NCBI GenBank assembly: GCA_018701215.1
Contig: JABIWH010000048.1
Coordinates: forward strand, 1-52,269
DNA from: Rhodospirillaceae bacterium
Lineage (GTDB): Bacteria; Pseudomonadota; Alphaproteobacteria; GCA-2731375
Direction of reading: 5' to 3'
Length of the DNA: 52,269 nt
In this document: one piece after another, positions 24,543 to 33,421 of the stretch
How the letters are laid out: each line of letters starts with the position of its first letter
Numbering within the stretch: position 1 is the stretch's first letter
The notes under the pieces: model-generated
The model's database searches: none
Told to the model about the DNA's origin: nothing
Seen by the model: only the letters and a program-made list of their open reading frames with translations
Program-made: the position numbers and the translations under genes

Positions 24543-25233
24543 AACGCATCCAGCCGGTTCTTTGTATAAGCCCGGCCATGATGTGCGCCAGGCCTTGTTC
24601 GATCTCGGGATGCGCCGCGCGCAGTTCGTTCAGTTGCGGGATGGCGTCATCGGGTCCGTCTTCGAATTCCATGATCAGGTCTTCGATCATACCGGACTTC
24701 ACCCCTGGGTGGCCGGCGAAACCAAAACTATTCTCGGCCACCTGAAAAACCATCGCGGCGCCTTCTGCGTCCCGTGCCAGGATCGGTGCCTGCGATGGTG
24801 GCAGCACCTTGTCGGGACCGTACAGGACAACATGGAATTGTTTCGGCAGAAAGGCGGCGGCCTCTTGGTCATCCTGGCGGATCGCCTGCGTGAGCTTAAA
24901 TTCGAAAGTGGCGGGTGCCGATTTCCCACCCGCCGCCAGCGCCAGAATTTGTGCGCCCAGGCCAAAGCCAAGCACCGCTATCCCATCGGCAAGATAACGC
25001 GCGCAGAGTTCAACCTCATCGGCCAGCGAGGGCAGGTCCTTGATCCCGGCGCTGCCCCAGGGTCCGCCGCCCAAAAGCACCAAGCCATCGAAGGGATCGA
25101 ACGCTTTCAGCCGCCACGAAGCATCGAGAAATGGGCGCACATACTGGAAGGCAATACGCCGGGATTCGAGATGATCCTCAAGTTGGCCCAGGTATTCCGC
25201 TTCCGTATGTTGCAGGACCAGAAGTCTGCTCAT
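24541..25233 (-). CDS. Class I glutamine-amidotransferase-like protein with lost catalytic residues
   Basis: The 230-residue protein has the class I GATase fold: MSRLLVLQHTEAEYLGQLED, then DGLVLLGGGPWG and VLGFGLGAQILALAAGG. The nucleophilic cysteine of the GxCxGxQ elbow is replaced by glycine at residue 91 (GFGLGAQ). The HPE motif reads AGHPGV, so the catalytic Glu is also missing while the His remains. Glutamine hydrolysis is therefore unlikely. The ATG at 25233 has a weak ribosome-binding site. It lies between the sHdr promoter and the divergent ArsR regulator, which suggests a non-enzymatic or altered role in sulfur metabolism. Confidence 0.82.
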   Translation of the reverse strand: MSRLLVLQHTEAEYLGQLEDHLESRRIAFQYVRPFLDASWRLKAFDPFDGLVLLGGGPWGSAGIKDLPSLADEVELCARYLADGIAVLGFGLGAQILALAAGGKSAPATFEFKLTQAIRQDDQEAAAFLPKQFHVVLYGPDKVLPPSQAPILARDAEGAAMVFQVAENSFGFAGHPGVKSGMIEDLIMEFEDGPDDAIPQLNELRAAHPEIEQGLAHIMAGLIQRTGWMR

Positions 25234-25346
25234 GCCGTCATTGCCTTGGTGATATGCCCTGCCTCCAAGCTTGACTTCTATGGGCTGCTCGGTCAATTCA
25301 AGAATAGTGCGAAAGTCTTTTGACGAAATGGGAACGGAATAGGATC

Positions 25347-25646
25347 GTGGATTCAACTGAACTTGCCGATGTTGCGGTCGAGGCGAGCAAGATCCTCAAG
25401 GCCATTGCAAACCCGGGCAGACTGCAAATTCTGTGCATGCTGGTGCAAGAGGAAATGAACGTTACCTCGCTGGAACATGCGACCGGTATTCCGCAACCCA
25501 GACTGTCGCAGCATCTAGCGCGCTTGCGTAAGGAAGGACTTGTCACAAATCAACGCCACGCCAAGGAAATTCGTTATTCTCTCTCCAGCAGCGAAGCCCA
25601 GGAAATCATCGCCTTGTTGCATCGGCTCTATTGCGGGCCGGAATAG
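25347..25646 (+). CDS. ArsR-family regulator, SqrR/BigR/sHdrR-like
   Basis: The 99-residue winged-helix protein has the recognition helix in IPQPRLSQHLARLRKEGLV. Counting from the GTG start it has two cysteines, Cys30 (RLQILCML) and Cys96 (RLYCGPE), 66 residues apart. This equals the Cys41-Cys107 spacing of SqrR, which senses persulfides by forming a tetrasulfide bridge. Similar ArsR proteins control sHdr genes in Hyphomicrobium. The likely role is release of repression of the sHdr operon when sulfane sulfur is present. GTG 25347 follows GGAATAGGA; a TTG start at 25320 is also possible. It lies divergent from the amidotransferase-like gene and 56 bases upstream of tauE. Confidence 0.9.
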   Translation: MDSTELADVAVEASKILKAIANPGRLQILCMLVQEEMNVTSLEHATGIPQPRLSQHLARLRKEGLVTNQRHAKEIRYSLSSSEAQEIIALLHRLYCGPE

Positions 25647-25702
25647 GACCGCCCTGTCGCAACCCTGGAGGCCGGCGGAGTTTTATTTAGGGTAGTTTGG
25701 GT

Positions 25703-26509
25703 ATGTCCTTACTTGCGTTGATCGCCGGGGCCTCGACCGGTCTATTACTCGGCATTCTTGGCAGCGGCGGTTCCATCGTCACCATGCCGGCGTTTATCTA
25801 TCTGCTCGGTGTTGATCCCAAGCCCGCGATTGCCATGAGCCTGGGCGTCGTCGGCCTGACCGCCGGCATCACGGCGTTACAGCATGGCTGGCGCGGTAAC
25901 ATCAATTTTCGCATTGTTTTGATTTTTGGCGCTTTCGGCGCGGTCGGCACATTCGTTGGTGCCAAGATCGGCGTGGTCATGCCCGAGACATTGCAGTTGG
26001 TGATGTTCGCGCTGATCATGTATGCCGCCGCCTACAAAATGCTGCGGCCACGGCGCGTGCCGGCCGTGGTGGTGGGGCGGACGCCGGATGGGGCGGACGC
26101 CATGGTGCTGGGCGAGGTGGATGCACCGTTGCACTATGGCCATATCGCGCTGCATGGCGTCCTGGTTGGTGTCTTGACCGGGATCGTCGGAGTAGGTGGA
26201 GGCTTTCTGATCGTGCCGGCCCTGGTCCTGCTTTCCGGCCTGCCCATGAAACAGGCCGTGGGCACGTCGCTGGCGATCATCGCGCTGAAATCCTTTGCTG
26301 GATTTGCCGGTTATGCCGGCGCGGTGCCTATCGACCTTGGCCTGATGGCGACATTTTCCGCCGTCGCCGTGACCGCCGGTTTCGTGGGCGGTCTGATTTC
26401 ACACAAAATCCCAGAGGCCTCCCTGAAAACCGGCTTTGCGATATTCCTCCTCCTGGTCGCGAGTTACATGCTGTTTAGGGAGGTCTCCACGGCGGTGGGT
26501 TTCGCTTGA
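25703..26509 (+). CDS. TauE/SafE-family sulfite (anion) exporter
   Basis: This 268-residue inner-membrane protein has about eight hydrophobic segments in two homologous halves, each with the family glycine motif (GILGSGGSIVTMPAFIYLLG and GIVGVGGGFLIVPALVLLSG). TauE/SafE proteins export sulfite or sulfoacetate. Next to an sHdr system, whose product is sulfite, sulfite efflux is the natural inference. A cytoplasmic linker (residues 110-155) separates the halves. The ATG at 25703 is preferred over TTG 25697. It follows the regulator gene on the same strand. Confidence 0.9.
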   Translation: MSLLALIAGASTGLLLGILGSGGSIVTMPAFIYLLGVDPKPAIAMSLGVVGLTAGITALQHGWRGNINFRIVLIFGAFGAVGTFVGAKIGVVMPETLQLVMFALIMYAAAYKMLRPRRVPAVVVGRTPDGADAMVLGEVDAPLHYGHIALHGVLVGVLTGIVGVGGGFLIVPALVLLSGLPMKQAVGTSLAIIALKSFAGFAGYAGAVPIDLGLMATFSAVAVTAGFVGGLISHKIPEASLKTGFAIFLLLVASYMLFREVSTAVGFA

Positions 26510-26598
26510 TATTGCTTGCCCGGGCCGAAAGGATGTATCTTCTATTGTACAGACTGACGGCGTGATATTTCGCACGGCGTTCAGGGATGGGGAACATC

Positions 26599-28281
26599 AT
26601 GAGCGACGGCGAATTTCTGACCACCATCCGCGAGGCGCAAATTGGCGTCGATCATTCGATTGAAGGCCCTATCGGCCCGCGCAAAATCGTTTATGCGGAC
26701 TTTACGGCCTCGGGGCGCTCTTTGGGCTTTATCGAAGATTTTATTCGCGACGAGGTCTTGCCCTACTACGCCAACACCCATACCGAGACATCAGGTACAG
26801 GTTATCAGACAACGCGGTTTCGAGAAGATGCCCGGCGGATCATCCTTGATGCCGTGGGTGGGGACGCGGGCGATGCGGTAATTTTCTGCGGCTCCGGCGC
26901 CACGGGCGCGGTTGACCGCTTCGTTAATATTCTCAATTTGCGTCTGCCCGACGAGCTAGATTCTCGTTATGGCCTGTCCCAGCAGATCCCGGCGGATCAG
27001 CGCCCCGTGGTTTTCGTTGGACCGTTCGAGCATCATTCCAATGAAGTCTCGTGGCGCGAAACCATCGCCGATGTAGTGGTGATCGACGAAGATGATGCCG
27101 GTCTGGTAGATCAGGAACATTTGCAGGCGGAGCTGCTGCGGTATGCTTCCCGGCCGCTGAAAATCGGCAGCTTTTCGACCGCATCCAACGTTACGGGCAT
27201 TCTTACCGATACCCATGCGGTTACCCAGCTGCTGCATCGCCATGGCGCCATCGCCGCCTGGGACTTTGCCGCCGCGGCGCCCTATGTGCCCATCGAAATG
27301 AACCCGGACGGCGGGGCCGAGATGGCCAAGGACGCGATCTTTATTTCACCGCATAAATTTCCCGGCGGGCCCGGTACCCCCGGCGTGTTGATCATGAAAC
27401 GTGCCCTGATGCAGAATCGTGTGCCCGCCATTCCAGGTGGCGGCACCGTCAGTTATGTCAGCGCCGATGAACACGAATATCTGACCGATCACGAACACCG
27501 CGAAGAAGGCGGCACGCCCGACATCGTTGGCGCCATTCGCGCCGGCCTGGTCTTTCAGCTGAAGGATGCGGTGGGGGCGGAAAGCATTCTGGAGCATGAA
27601 ATCGCGCTGGCCCGGCGCGCCGTTGACCGCTTGGGCAAAAACCCCGGCATAAAAATCCTCGGCAGCGATACCACCGAGCGGCTGCCGATTATTTCGTTTC
27701 TGGTCAATTGCGGCGAACGCTATCTGCATCATAATTTCGTGGTTGCCCTGCTGAATGACTATTTCGGCATCCAGACCCGTGGCGGCTGTTCCTGCGCCGG
27801 GCCCTACGGCCATCGCCTGCTGGATATAAATGCGGAAACGTCGAAGCAATTTGAAAACCAGATTCTGGCTGGCTGCGAGCTAATCAAGCCCGGTTGGACC
27901 CGGTTCAGCCTCAACTATTTCAATTCCGAGGCGGAGACTGAGCTGATTTTAAGCGCCATCGAATGGATCGCCGCGAACGGTTGGCGGCTTTTGCCCTGTT
28001 ATGATTGCGACCAGGAAACGGGGCGTTGGTGGCATATGGAAATGGCAGGGCCGGTGGGTATGTCCTTGCACGATATTTCCTACGGACCGGACGGACCCGA
28101 CTATGCTTCCAGCAAGAAAGCAGCCGGGGCGGTTGGGGCGGGCGAATTGATCGCGGCGGCGGACCGCGCCGTTGCGGCAATGGCGGCGGCGCCCGGTTCG
28201 TGCTGTAGTGAGCAAGTGCTGTCGCCGGGATCCCAGCGCTTGCAATGGTTTCCCTTACCCAACGAGCAAGTGCATCCATAA
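26599..28281 (+). CDS. Class V PLP enzyme, cysteine-desulfurase-like, with cysteine-bearing C-terminal extension
   Basis: The 560-residue protein has the class V aminotransferase fold. Its PLP-binding lysine is Lys253 in FISPHKFPGGPGTPGVL, and the active-site loop reads RGGCSCAGPYG with Cys397 and Cys399, where desulfurases carry the persulfide cysteine. It is about 150 residues longer than SufS. The extra C-terminal part holds CYDC (467-470) and SCC (535-536). Substrate is unknown; desulfurase, lyase or aminotransferase activity are all possible. The ATG at 26599 follows GGGGAACATC. It starts 89 bases after tauE on the same strand and is followed by a methyltransferase gene. Confidence 0.85.
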   Translation: MSDGEFLTTIREAQIGVDHSIEGPIGPRKIVYADFTASGRSLGFIEDFIRDEVLPYYANTHTETSGTGYQTTRFREDARRIILDAVGGDAGDAVIFCGSGATGAVDRFVNILNLRLPDELDSRYGLSQQIPADQRPVVFVGPFEHHSNEVSWRETIADVVVIDEDDAGLVDQEHLQAELLRYASRPLKIGSFSTASNVTGILTDTHAVTQLLHRHGAIAAWDFAAAAPYVPIEMNPDGGAEMAKDAIFISPHKFPGGPGTPGVLIMKRALMQNRVPAIPGGGTVSYVSADEHEYLTDHEHREEGGTPDIVGAIRAGLVFQLKDAVGAESILEHEIALARRAVDRLGKNPGIKILGSDTTERLPIISFLVNCGERYLHHNFVVALLNDYFGIQTRGGCSCAGPYGHRLLDINAETSKQFENQILAGCELIKPGWTRFSLNYFNSEAETELILSAIEWIAANGWRLLPCYDCDQETGRWWHMEMAGPVGMSLHDISYGPDGPDYASSKKAAGAVGAGELIAAADRAVAAMAAAPGSCCSEQVLSPGSQRLQWFPLPNEQVHP

Positions 28282-28285
28282 AATA

Positions 28286-28306
28286 TCCGCCGGAAAAATA
28301 GGCGGA
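28286..28306 (+). terminator. Small hairpin between the PLP-enzyme and methyltransferase genes
   Basis: A 6-bp stem, TCCGCC / GGCGGA, with a 9-base A-rich loop lies five bases after the stop codon at 28281. It has no clean T-run, so it is a weak terminator or processing site at most. Confidence 0.3.
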
Positions 28307-28329
28307 AATCATTAGTTTTAGGAGGAAAC

Positions 28330-29364
28330 ATGACGACGGAAGATTTCACGCTCGGCCTGAAGACCGAGCGGATGACCGATATCGCGCTGGCTTTTAAGAA
28401 AACAGGCGCGTTGTTGGCGGCGATCAAATTGGACCTGTTCACCCATATCTCGAACGGTGCCGATACCATCGATGCGTTGGCTCAGGCCATGGGCATTGAT
28501 GCGGAAAAGGCGGACCGTCTGGTTACCGCCTGTAAATCCATGGACCTGGTGCGCGAGGTTGATGGCCGGCACGAAAATCTCAGCGATGTGCAACGCTATC
28601 TGGTCAAGGACAGCCGGACATATTTTGGCGACTACCTGGACTATATCTCGCGCCGCGATTACGGCGCCTGGGAAGAGATCGCCGATAACCTAACGGCAGT
28701 GGCGACAACCAACGACGATGACGAGCGGACCTATCTCAGCTATATGCAGGATCCGGAGAACGCGCGTAAATTCACCGAGGCCGGCTATGAAGCCTCGATC
28801 GGGCTGGGCCACAAGCTGGCCAAGGAGTTCGATTTTTCACGCTTCAAACGCTGGCTGGATCTGGGCGGCGGTTCCGGTTGTTACGCCATAGCGGCGTGCG
28901 AGCGCCACGATGGCGTCGCGGTGACGATCCTGGATCAAACCAATGTCATCGCCATAGCGCGGGAATATATCGACAAGCACGGGTTGGCGGAGCGGATCGA
29001 CACGACACCCGGTGATTTTTTCGGGCCTGCGTACCCGACCGGTTTCGATCTCGCGTCCTACATCACGCCGCTGCAGGGCTATATGCCGGATAAAGTGATT
29101 GCGGCACTGTCCAAGGCTTACGATGCGTTGGAGCCGGGCGGCACAATCCTGGTCGTTGATTATATGTTGAAGGACGATAAGACAGGGCCGCTTGATCCGG
29201 CCTTCGTCAACTTGTTCGGGATCAGGGAAGGCCGCTATCTGGGCCGCGTCAATACTGGTGCCGAGTGGAGTGAGTTTCTCGGCAAGGCAGGCTTTGTCGA
29301 TGCCGAGTACGGTTGGTTCACACCGCATCAGCTTGGCCTGATCACGGCGCGCAAACCTAGTTAG
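28330..29364 (+). CDS. SAM-dependent methyltransferase with winged-helix dimerisation domain
   Basis: The 344-residue protein is built like plant/bacterial O-methyltransferases. An N-terminal winged-helix domain (KTGALLAAIKLDLFTHISNG, then DAEKADRLVTACKSMDLV) is followed by a Rossmann domain with the SAM motif LDLGGGSGCYAIAACER, the acidic loop VTILDQTNVIAIA and a late PGGTILVVDYMLKDD. No canonical catalytic His is obvious in the usual place, so the acceptor could be O, S or N. The ATG follows AGGAGGAAAC. It lies between the class V PLP enzyme and an extended SDR on one strand, suggesting a small pathway. Confidence 0.87.
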   Translation: MTTEDFTLGLKTERMTDIALAFKKTGALLAAIKLDLFTHISNGADTIDALAQAMGIDAEKADRLVTACKSMDLVREVDGRHENLSDVQRYLVKDSRTYFGDYLDYISRRDYGAWEEIADNLTAVATTNDDDERTYLSYMQDPENARKFTEAGYEASIGLGHKLAKEFDFSRFKRWLDLGGGSGCYAIAACERHDGVAVTILDQTNVIAIAREYIDKHGLAERIDTTPGDFFGPAYPTGFDLASYITPLQGYMPDKVIAALSKAYDALEPGGTILVVDYMLKDDKTGPLDPAFVNLFGIREGRYLGRVNTGAEWSEFLGKAGFVDAEYGWFTPHQLGLITARKPS

Positions 29365-29382
29365 CAGTTAGGAGTAAATTTC

Positions 29383-30492
29383 TTGAAAGCACTGGTTATT
29401 GGCGGTACCGGACCGACCGGGCCGCATTTGGTGAATGGCTTGATCGGGCAAGGTTACGATGTCTCGATCATGCATCGCGGCACCCATGACAGCGAGTTGA
29501 TCCCGGCATCGGTGGAACGCATCATCGGCGATCCGCATTTTCGTGAAACCCTGCGCGAGGCACTTGCCGGCCGCTCGTTCGATTTGATCATCGCGACCTA
29601 CGGCCGCATCCGCTATATCGCCGAGATCGTCGGCGAGCATACGGAGCGGTTGATTACGGTTGGTGGCGCGCCCTGTTATCGCGGCGTGTTACAGCCCGAA
29701 ACGCTGGTGCCAAGAGGCTTGCAGATCCCACTGCCCGAGACTGCGCCAAAAGTACCCGACGAGGCGGAATTCCGTTTCGGCTATCTGGTCCGCATGGCGG
29801 AGGAAGCGGTCATGCAGGGCCATGCCGAGGGCCGCTTCAGCGCCACACATTTCCGCTATCCCGTGGTCTATGGCCCGCGGCAGTTGACGCCATCGGTGTG
29901 GACGATCATGCGCCGTTTCATCGACAAGCGTCCGCATATCGTGCTGCCCGATGGTGGCCTGACCCTGACCTCGCGCGGTTATGCAGAGAATGTCGCTCAT
30001 GCGGTCCTGCTCGCCGCCCAACAACCCGAAGCCGCCGCCGGACAGGTCTACAATTGCGCGGACGAACTACAGCTGACCATGGCGCAATGGGTCGAAGTGG
30101 TGGGCCGTGCCATGGATGGTGAGGTCGAGGTTATCGGCGTGCCGGACCGTTTCGCCTATTCCGCCCGCAGTTTGATGATGTTCTTCGGTCCTTCAAATCA
30201 TCAGATTTTTGATCTCTACAAGATCAAGTCCGAGTTAGGTTATAGCGACCTAGTGCCGCCCCTGGAGGCAATGGCCGGCACCGTGCGCTGGTACCAGGAC
30301 AACCCGCCCGATGAGGACGACAAGTTCCGTGATCTGCTGGCCGAGAACTACCGTCTGGAAGACGAAATCGCCGCCGTCTATCGGGACAACTGCGAAAAGC
30401 TGGCGGGCATTGAGCACACGCCGCTTGATTTTCATCACCCCTACCCGCATCCGAAGAAACCTGGACTGGATCGCGATCACCGTGCCCGCTAA
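29383..30492 (+). CDS. Extended SDR (NAD-dependent epimerase/dehydratase family) with TTG start
   Basis: The 369-residue protein begins KALVIGGTGPTGPHLVNGLI, the extended-SDR dinucleotide-binding motif (GxxGxxG). It has the RYPVVYGPRQLTP segment and the C-terminal substrate-domain blocks SRGYAENVAHAVLLAAQ and YNCADELQLTMAQW. The canonical YxxxK is not evident: the expected region reads FGYLVRMAEEAV, with no Lys four residues after the Tyr. The start codon is TTG at 29383 with a strong TTAGGAGT site and no better ATG. It lies 18 bases after the methyltransferase gene and is likely co-transcribed. Confidence 0.85.
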   Translation: MKALVIGGTGPTGPHLVNGLIGQGYDVSIMHRGTHDSELIPASVERIIGDPHFRETLREALAGRSFDLIIATYGRIRYIAEIVGEHTERLITVGGAPCYRGVLQPETLVPRGLQIPLPETAPKVPDEAEFRFGYLVRMAEEAVMQGHAEGRFSATHFRYPVVYGPRQLTPSVWTIMRRFIDKRPHIVLPDGGLTLTSRGYAENVAHAVLLAAQQPEAAAGQVYNCADELQLTMAQWVEVVGRAMDGEVEVIGVPDRFAYSARSLMMFFGPSNHQIFDLYKIKSELGYSDLVPPLEAMAGTVRWYQDNPPDEDDKFRDLLAENYRLEDEIAAVYRDNCEKLAGIEHTPLDFHHPYPHPKKPGLDRDHRAR

Positions 30493-30501
30493 TGCGTTAG
30501 T

Positions 30502-31455
30502 CTAGAAAATTTTCGAAAGATACTTCAGGCCGGTATCGGGCAGGACGGTGACAATATTAACGGGGGCGTCGAGCCGTTCCGCCAGCTGCATGCAGCCGAA
30601 CAGATTAGCGCCCGAACTGCCGCCGGCTAGGATGCCTTCGCTGGCGGCCAGTCGCCGGGTCATACCGAAGGCGTCATCGTCGGTGAATTGCAGCATTTCG
30701 TCGACCACGGTGAAGTCCATGCATTTGGCGATATGATCCTCGCCGATACCCTCGACCTGATAGCTGCCGATCTCGCTTTCGTCGATGCGGCCGGTCTTGA
30801 AATAGGTGTAGTAGATCGAGCCGATGGGATCGGGCATCAGAACCTTGACCTCTGGCTTTTGTTCCTTGAGATAGCGCCCAACGCCCGAGATGGTGCCGCC
30901 CGTACTGCCCGCGGCGACGAAGTAATCCACCGTGCCGCCCGTCTGGCGCCAGATTTCCGGCCCCGTGGTTTGATAATGGGCATCGGCGTTCATGGGATTG
31001 TCGTACTGGTTGATCATGAATGAATTGGGCGTTTCGGCGGCGATATCCCGGGCCCGTTGGACGTAGTGATCGGCGCTGCCGGGCACCGCGTTGGTCGGGC
31101 AGACGACGATCTCGGCGCCGAGCGCGGTGAGTGCCGCCTGCTTCTCCTTCGAGACTTTGTCCGGCATGGTCAGCACGGCGCGGTAGCCATTCAGGGCGGC
31201 GATCATGGCGATGGCCGCGCCCGTGTTGCCGGAGGTGTTTTCCACGATGGTGCCGCCTGGCGGCAGTTGCCCGGTGCGCTCGGCATCGGCGACGATATGG
31301 CTGACGATGCGGTCCTTGATGCTGCTTGTCGGGTTGAAGAATTCCAACTTGGCGAACACCTTGGCGCGGTATCCGGAAAAAAGGTTTTCCAATGCGACAA
31401 GCGGCGTGTTGCCGATTGTGTCGAGAAGATTGACTGCGCCTGTCTCGAAGCTCAT
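30502..31455 (-). CDS. Cysteine synthase / cystathionine beta-synthase-like PLP enzyme
   Basis: The 317-residue fold-type II PLP enzyme starts MSFETGAVNLLDTIGNTPLVAL. It has the PLP lysine in FNPTSSIKDRIV, the substrate loop VENTSGNTGAAIAMIAA, the phosphate-binding GSTGGTISGVGRYLK and the C-terminal GILAGGSSGANLFG. This is the core of O-acetylserine sulfhydrylase and of CBS without regulatory domains. CysE in this window makes O-acetylserine, but the genes are 18 kb apart. The start at 31455 has only a weak upstream site; the longer open frame is an out-of-gene extension. Confidence 0.9.
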   Translation of the reverse strand: MSFETGAVNLLDTIGNTPLVALENLFSGYRAKVFAKLEFFNPTSSIKDRIVSHIVADAERTGQLPPGGTIVENTSGNTGAAIAMIAALNGYRAVLTMPDKVSKEKQAALTALGAEIVVCPTNAVPGSADHYVQRARDIAAETPNSFMINQYDNPMNADAHYQTTGPEIWRQTGGTVDYFVAAGSTGGTISGVGRYLKEQKPEVKVLMPDPIGSIYYTYFKTGRIDESEIGSYQVEGIGEDHIAKCMDFTVVDEMLQFTDDDAFGMTRRLAASEGILAGGSSGANLFGCMQLAERLDAPVNIVTVLPDTGLKYLSKIF

Positions 31456-31546
31456 CAATTTACATCCATCTGGTTTAATCCAGCATTCAATGAAGTTTAG
31501 CCATGAATTATGTCTAAATCCATGCACAAAAACGACGCAGACAAAC

Positions 31547-32311
31547 CTAATGGCCCAGATAGATTCCGCCGTTGATATGGATGCATTGGCCGGTGATATA
31601 GCGGCCCTGGGGGCCGGCCAGATGGCGGACCATGGCCGCGATTTCATCAACCGTGCCGGCCCGGCCCAGGGGAATGCGGTCATGCACGCCGGGTGGCCGC
31701 GCGCCGGCGGCGGCGCCGCGGGCGGTGTCAATGGCGCCTGGGGCCACGATATTGGCGGTGATGTTGTCCGTTGCCAGTTCCATCGCGATGCCGCGGACGA
31801 AACCTTCCAGGCCGGCTTTCGAGGCATTGACATGGGCGCGCTCCTTGGCGCCGATGTGGTTGGAAATACCGCTTAGGCCAACAAAGGCGCCGCCGCCTCG
31901 CGCTTGCATGTGCGGCACCGCGTGGCGGGTCAGCAAAAAGGCGCCGTCCAGGGCTACGGACAGGATTTCCCGCCATTCCGCATAGCTCATTTCCACGAAC
32001 GGTGTCTGGCGGCGCAGGCCGGCGTTGGAGACCACGATATCGACACCGCCTGCCTCCTCCGCCAGGCGCGCGACCATCTCGCGCACCGCGCCTTCATCCG
32101 AAACATCCGCCAGATGGCTAATCGCAGCCCCGCCAGCGTCATTGATTTCCCCTGCGACGGTTTCGATGGCCGCCAAATTACCCCGGCCGTTGACCATGAC
32201 CAGGGCGCCGTCTTCGGCCAATCCGTGGGCGATGGCCCGGCCGATGTTCTGTCCGGCGCCGGTTACCAAGGCAATTTTGCCTGCCAGCGGTTTTGAATTT
32301 TGATCAGTCAT
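31547..32311 (-). CDS. SDR-family protein with catalytic tyrosine replaced by valine
   Basis: The 254-residue classical SDR has the cofactor motif ALVTGAGQNIGRAIA, the DVSD acidic residue, VSNAGLR in place of NNAG, and the C-terminal PLGRAGTVDEIAAMV...GQCIHINGGIYLGH. The catalytic YxxxK motif reads VNASK (RAHVNASKAGLEG), so the Tyr is Val while the Lys and the Ser (GLSGIS) remain. Either an adjacent His takes over or the protein is not a standard dehydrogenase. The ATG at 32311 follows AGGGAGAG. It is divergent from the MetX-like gene. Confidence 0.87.
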   Translation of the reverse strand: MTDQNSKPLAGKIALVTGAGQNIGRAIAHGLAEDGALVMVNGRGNLAAIETVAGEINDAGGAAISHLADVSDEGAVREMVARLAEEAGGVDIVVSNAGLRRQTPFVEMSYAEWREILSVALDGAFLLTRHAVPHMQARGGGAFVGLSGISNHIGAKERAHVNASKAGLEGFVRGIAMELATDNITANIVAPGAIDTARGAAAGARPPGVHDRIPLGRAGTVDEIAAMVRHLAGPQGRYITGQCIHINGGIYLGH

Positions 32312-32395
32312 GCAGCGCTCTCCCTATGCTTTGGGGATCATAACAAATTGTTGCGGGCATGCTACGATACCTCTCGAACCACCGAGGAGGATAAG

Positions 32396-33421
32396 ATGCT
32401 GCTGCCGACATCAACATTGTTCGAGATCCCGGACTTCAAACTTGAACTGGGCGCCGCGCTGGACCCGGTTGTGCTGGCTTACGAGACTTATGGCACACTG
32501 AATGCCGCTGCCGACAATGCCATTCTGCTCTGTCACGGCTATACCTCCAACCCACATGCGGCGGGCGATACGGCGGGCTGGTGGCATAATCTGATCGGAC
32601 CCGGCCGGGCCATGGATACCGAGCGCTACTTCGTGGTCTGCTCGAACATGATCGGCTCGGCCTTTGGCAGCACCGGCCCCGCCAGCATTGATCCCGCGAC
32701 CGGTGCGCCCTTTGGCCCGAATTTTCCCGATATCACGACCCGCGACATGGTGCGCGCCCAGGGGCTGTTGTTGGATCATCTGGGCATCGGGCAACTGGCT
32801 GCCGTGGTTGGCTTTTCCTATGGCGGTTATCTGACATTTCAGTGGGGTGTCAGCGATCCCGAACGCATGCGCGCCCTGGTGCCGGTCGCGACCTGGAACA
32901 GAAGCCGGGGCGGGCCGGAAAGCGTCGCGGAGATCGAGGATTATTTCGCCCAATGCCCGGGCTGGAACGGCGGCGATTACTATGATGGGGAACCCGGCGG
33001 CGGTGTGGTGGCGATGCTGGCCAAACAGCGGGTTGAAACCCTGCGCGGCTATGGTGTTGACCGCGCCCTGCTGGATCAACTGGGCAGCGAGGAAGCGGCC
33101 ACCGCCGCGCTGGAAAAACGCGGCCGGGATTGGTCGGCGCAGTTTGATGCCAATGCCCTGATTGTGCTGCGCAAGGCGGCGGTGTTGTTCAATGCCTGGG
33201 ACAATGCCGCCAACATCAAGGCGCCGTTGCTCTATGTACTGTCGAACACGGACAAGCGCTTTCCGGCGGGCGAATTGGCGGAACCGACCATGACGCACCT
33301 TAAAGCCAGCGGCGTCGATGCCGCTTATGTCGAGATCGACAGCCCCTACGGCCATCTCGCCCCAACGGAAGACTGGCAAAAGTGGGCTCCGGCCCTGAAA
33401 AACTTCCTCGAGGGCCGATGA
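32396..33421 (+). CDS. Homoserine O-acetyltransferase (MetX)-family alpha/beta hydrolase
   Basis: The 341-residue protein has the MetX-like opening FKLELGAALDPVVLAYETYG and ILLCHGYTSNPHAAG. Its nucleophile elbow is VVGFSYGGYLTFQW (GFSYGG instead of the usual GGSMGG), and the C-terminal histidine lies in SPYGHLAPTEDW. The MetX hallmark N-terminal block is only partly kept, so it may be an acyltransferase or hydrolase on another substrate rather than the methionine-pathway enzyme. The ATG at 32396 follows GAGGAGGATAAG. Its stop overlaps the MFS start in ATGA. Confidence 0.85.
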   Translation: MLLPTSTLFEIPDFKLELGAALDPVVLAYETYGTLNAAADNAILLCHGYTSNPHAAGDTAGWWHNLIGPGRAMDTERYFVVCSNMIGSAFGSTGPASIDPATGAPFGPNFPDITTRDMVRAQGLLLDHLGIGQLAAVVGFSYGGYLTFQWGVSDPERMRALVPVATWNRSRGGPESVAEIEDYFAQCPGWNGGDYYDGEPGGGVVAMLAKQRVETLRGYGVDRALLDQLGSEEAATAALEKRGRDWSAQFDANALIVLRKAAVLFNAWDNAANIKAPLLYVLSNTDKRFPAGELAEPTMTHLKASGVDAAYVEIDSPYGHLAPTEDWQKWAPALKNFLEGR

